From Alisma plantago-aquatica (lineage: Eukaryota > Streptophyta > Magnoliopsida > Alismatales > Alismataceae), in NCBI GenBank assembly GCA_963693085.1, contig OY856414.1:265591001-265655000 (forward strand): a stretch of DNA of 64,000 nt, written 5' to 3'. Made by a program: the position numbers and the translations under genes. The notes beneath the pieces were generated by a model that had not been told where the DNA came from, made no database searches, and was given only the letters and a program-made list of their open reading frames with translations. Positions 62,375 to 64,000 of the stretch are shown here, piece by piece (the first letter of the stretch is position 1; every line of letters begins with the position of its first letter).

Positions 62375-62785
62375 TAGGCGTCGGATATTTGTATAAAACC
62401 GACGTCTATTTGTTACAGTGTCGGTTTGTAATAGAAACCGACGTCTATTTCCTTAATACCACGGCCGTGGCAGCGGACCAGACACCACGGCCGTGTTGTC
62501 CAGCACGGCCGTGTTGGGACTTATATGGCGTCGGTTATTAGCTAATAACCGACGCCTATAGTGCCCAAGTTGGCGCCCTTCTGTGGCGCGAAGGTATATG
62601 ACGTCGGTTTCTTAGGTAATAACTGATGCCTATAGTGCCCTGCTGGCGCGTTTTCATTGGCGCGCAAAGGGTTTTGGCGTCGGTTTTGGAACCGACGCGT
62701 AACACCTGGGCTTTTAGCGTCGCCCACATAGGTGTCGCTTAGAAACCGACATTAAAGGCCTTAAATAACCGACACTAAAGGCCGG
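62375..62785. repeat. CACTA 3' subterminal repeats
   Basis: GGCGTCGGTT...AACCGACGCC pairs recur about seven times with 8-20 base spacers, for example GGCGTCGGTTATTAGCTAAT followed by AACCGACGCC at 62529-62556. The density matches the 5' end. A block of three CACGGCCGTG palindromes is inserted among them. Confidence 0.9.
62458..62517. repeat. Three CACGGCCGTG palindromes inside the CACTA end
   Basis: CCACGGCCGTGG, CCACGGCCGTGT and GCACGGCCGTGT lie within 60 bases. It is the same 10-bp palindrome and flank style (CCAGACACC, CCAGC spacers) as the clusters at 4279-4462 and 5577-5778, here in a DNA transposon. Confidence 0.9.
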
Positions 62786-62801
62786 TTATGTACTAGTGAC
62801 T

Positions 62802-64000
62802 AGAGGCAAGTTATATAACTTGATCCATGTTTATTGCTTACCATAAGCTTGCTAACTCGTGTTCTTTCTCTAAAATGAAGACCTATGCATATAGAAGCTA
62901 TGCTTGCTTAGGGTTTCGATTTTTATGGGGTTCCTTGCTTTGTTTTTAGTTCTAGATGACCATGTAACTATGTGCATGTTCTTCCTAAAGTAGAATAAGG
63001 CTTATATCAGGTTGGTATGACAATTGATGGTGCTAATCACCTAACAAATGACGATCTATGCAAGGGTTTCTAGGTTGTTTTGTTCATTATACATGAACTG
63101 ATGGTAATACCCTTGTATCAACCGATGGTGTTGTCTTCATGAAAACTGATGGTGGTGACCAAGGGTAACAACAGGTGGTGTCAACTGATGTCACACCTTA
63201 GGTCAGGGTTAGGCTTTGCTGGAAGCTCATTGATCAATGGTTTGGTGCCCAACCAATGGTGACATTAGTTCAACATACGATGAAGAAAAATGATGGTAGT
63301 GATGACCCTATCAACCAGTGGTGACACAATGTGTCGCAATCGATGGTGGAACAGGTTGCTACAACTGATGGTGAGTCAAGGTTTCATTTTTTGTTTTATA
63401 TTAAACTCTAAAGCAATGGTTTCTTGGGTCAAATGATTCAAGGGTTAGATGTATACTTCAATTGATAGTTTTGAATAATGAACCTGATCAAATGGTTAGA
63501 ATCTGATACTTCTTCATCAAATAGTTTAGAATGATTCCTATAATGTAATATCTTGGTCCTAATAATGTGATTTGGATAGTTTCCTCTAGGTGATCAATTT
63601 AAGGAGCTTACTTGTTGACAATGCATGGCCTGCTTTAAATGAACAATCGATGGTGGGTTTTACCCTACTCTCCATGGAACCCTTTGGGTTGTTAATCAAG
63701 GAATGTGTAGGGTTGGTGGCTTTTTCTAGGTTACAACTCAATGACTTCATAGGTGGTTTATTCAAGGTGTTTACTTATGTAAACAACCAATAGTTTTACC
63801 TTCTTAACAATCCAATGGTTTTGGGATGATGCTTATGGTAAGTTGGTAAGGTTTGAATGATATTGAAACCAAATGGAGGTTTGCCTTAATAATATAGTTT
63901 TACCTTTTACCTCACATGAATAGAATTGATAAGAATCATATTGTGTGATATGTAACCCTAATGAGACATAGCTTGTTACACCCTGATTCAGATACAAATA
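62802..64000 (+). other. Host sequence right of the CACTA element
   Basis: This continues the sequence broken at 53180. It holds TGATGGT/CCAATGGT-type motifs at 63020-63380, matching the 52377-52630 style. No protein is recognised; a 67-codon plus frame at 63590-63793 has no known match. At 63974 TGTTACACCCTGATTC resembles the LTR end at 2427 and may be the edge of another LTR, cut by the window end. Confidence 0.45.

Larger units (their letters stand above)
53181..62798 (+). mobile_element. Complete CACTA (En/Spm) DNA transposon
   Basis: It starts CACTACTACATAAATGGC and ends, read on the minus strand, CACTAGTACATAACCGGC; 15 of the first 18 terminal bases match. A 3-bp duplication ACT flanks it (53178-53180 and 62799-62801). 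It is 9618 bp. Both subterminal regions hold many GTCGGTT/AACCGAC motifs. It carries a TNPD-type transposase and a second, intron-rich transposase-protease gene, both on the plus strand. The coding lesions suggest this copy is no longer autonomous, though its ends could be used by a related element. Confidence 0.97.

Overview
This is a nuclear genome segment from a flowering plant. It shows nested LTR retrotransposons with plant-type primer sites, a CACTA DNA transposon and one intron-bearing host gene. The GC-rich first exon of that gene hints at a monocot or early-diverging angiosperm, but the species cannot be fixed from the sequence. The only convincing intact host gene is a GAUT10-like pectin galacturonosyltransferase at 42124-44951 (+). 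Nearly everything else is mobile DNA of different ages.
Layout. (1) 1-8717: at least one long-LTR element on the minus strand, with its LTR ending at 2427 beside a tRNA-iMet primer site at 2412-2423 and no coding potential in the visible interior. It appears to sit inside a second, plus-oriented LTR that ends at 8717. (2) 8718-34430: an old Athila-type Ty3/gypsy locus on the minus strand. LTR 32918-34430, tRNA-Asp primer site, broken gag, protease, RT, RNase H, integrase and an Athila ORF lead to LTR 10163-11683. That second LTR is followed by another primer site and another gag, so two copies share one LTR. (3) 17003-28380: a young 11.4-kb element inserted in the Athila integrase, with two 3532-bp LTRs, target duplication CTATC, tRNA-iMet primer site and polypurine tract. 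Its interior holds only a decayed chromovirus pol. (4) 34431-41216: degenerate repeats, a relict gag-protease (+) and a low-confidence fold-back element. (5) 41217-44951: GAUT10-like gene and upstream region. (6) 46013-50155: six copies of a ~390-bp MITE and one copy of a second MITE, all embedded in (TA)n/(GA)n microsatellites. (7) 50156-53180 and 62799-64000: one LTR-like host sequence split by a complete CACTA element at 53181-62798. The CACTA has TSD ACT, a TNPD-type transposase frame with four stops, and a multi-exon gene joining a plant transposase domain to a Ulp1-type protease.
The most unusual features are of three kinds. Clusters of short CpG-bearing (near-)palindromes occur in unrelated elements: CACGGCCGTG in an LTR and in the CACTA end, GTCGATGGTATCGAC in the Athila LTRs and interior, and TGATGGT/ATCAGTTGAT in the CACTA host sequence. 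A ~194-bp near-perfect hairpin lies inside the CACTA upstream of its transposase. Two MITE families share a microsatellite habitat. No tRNA, rRNA or CRISPR feature was found.
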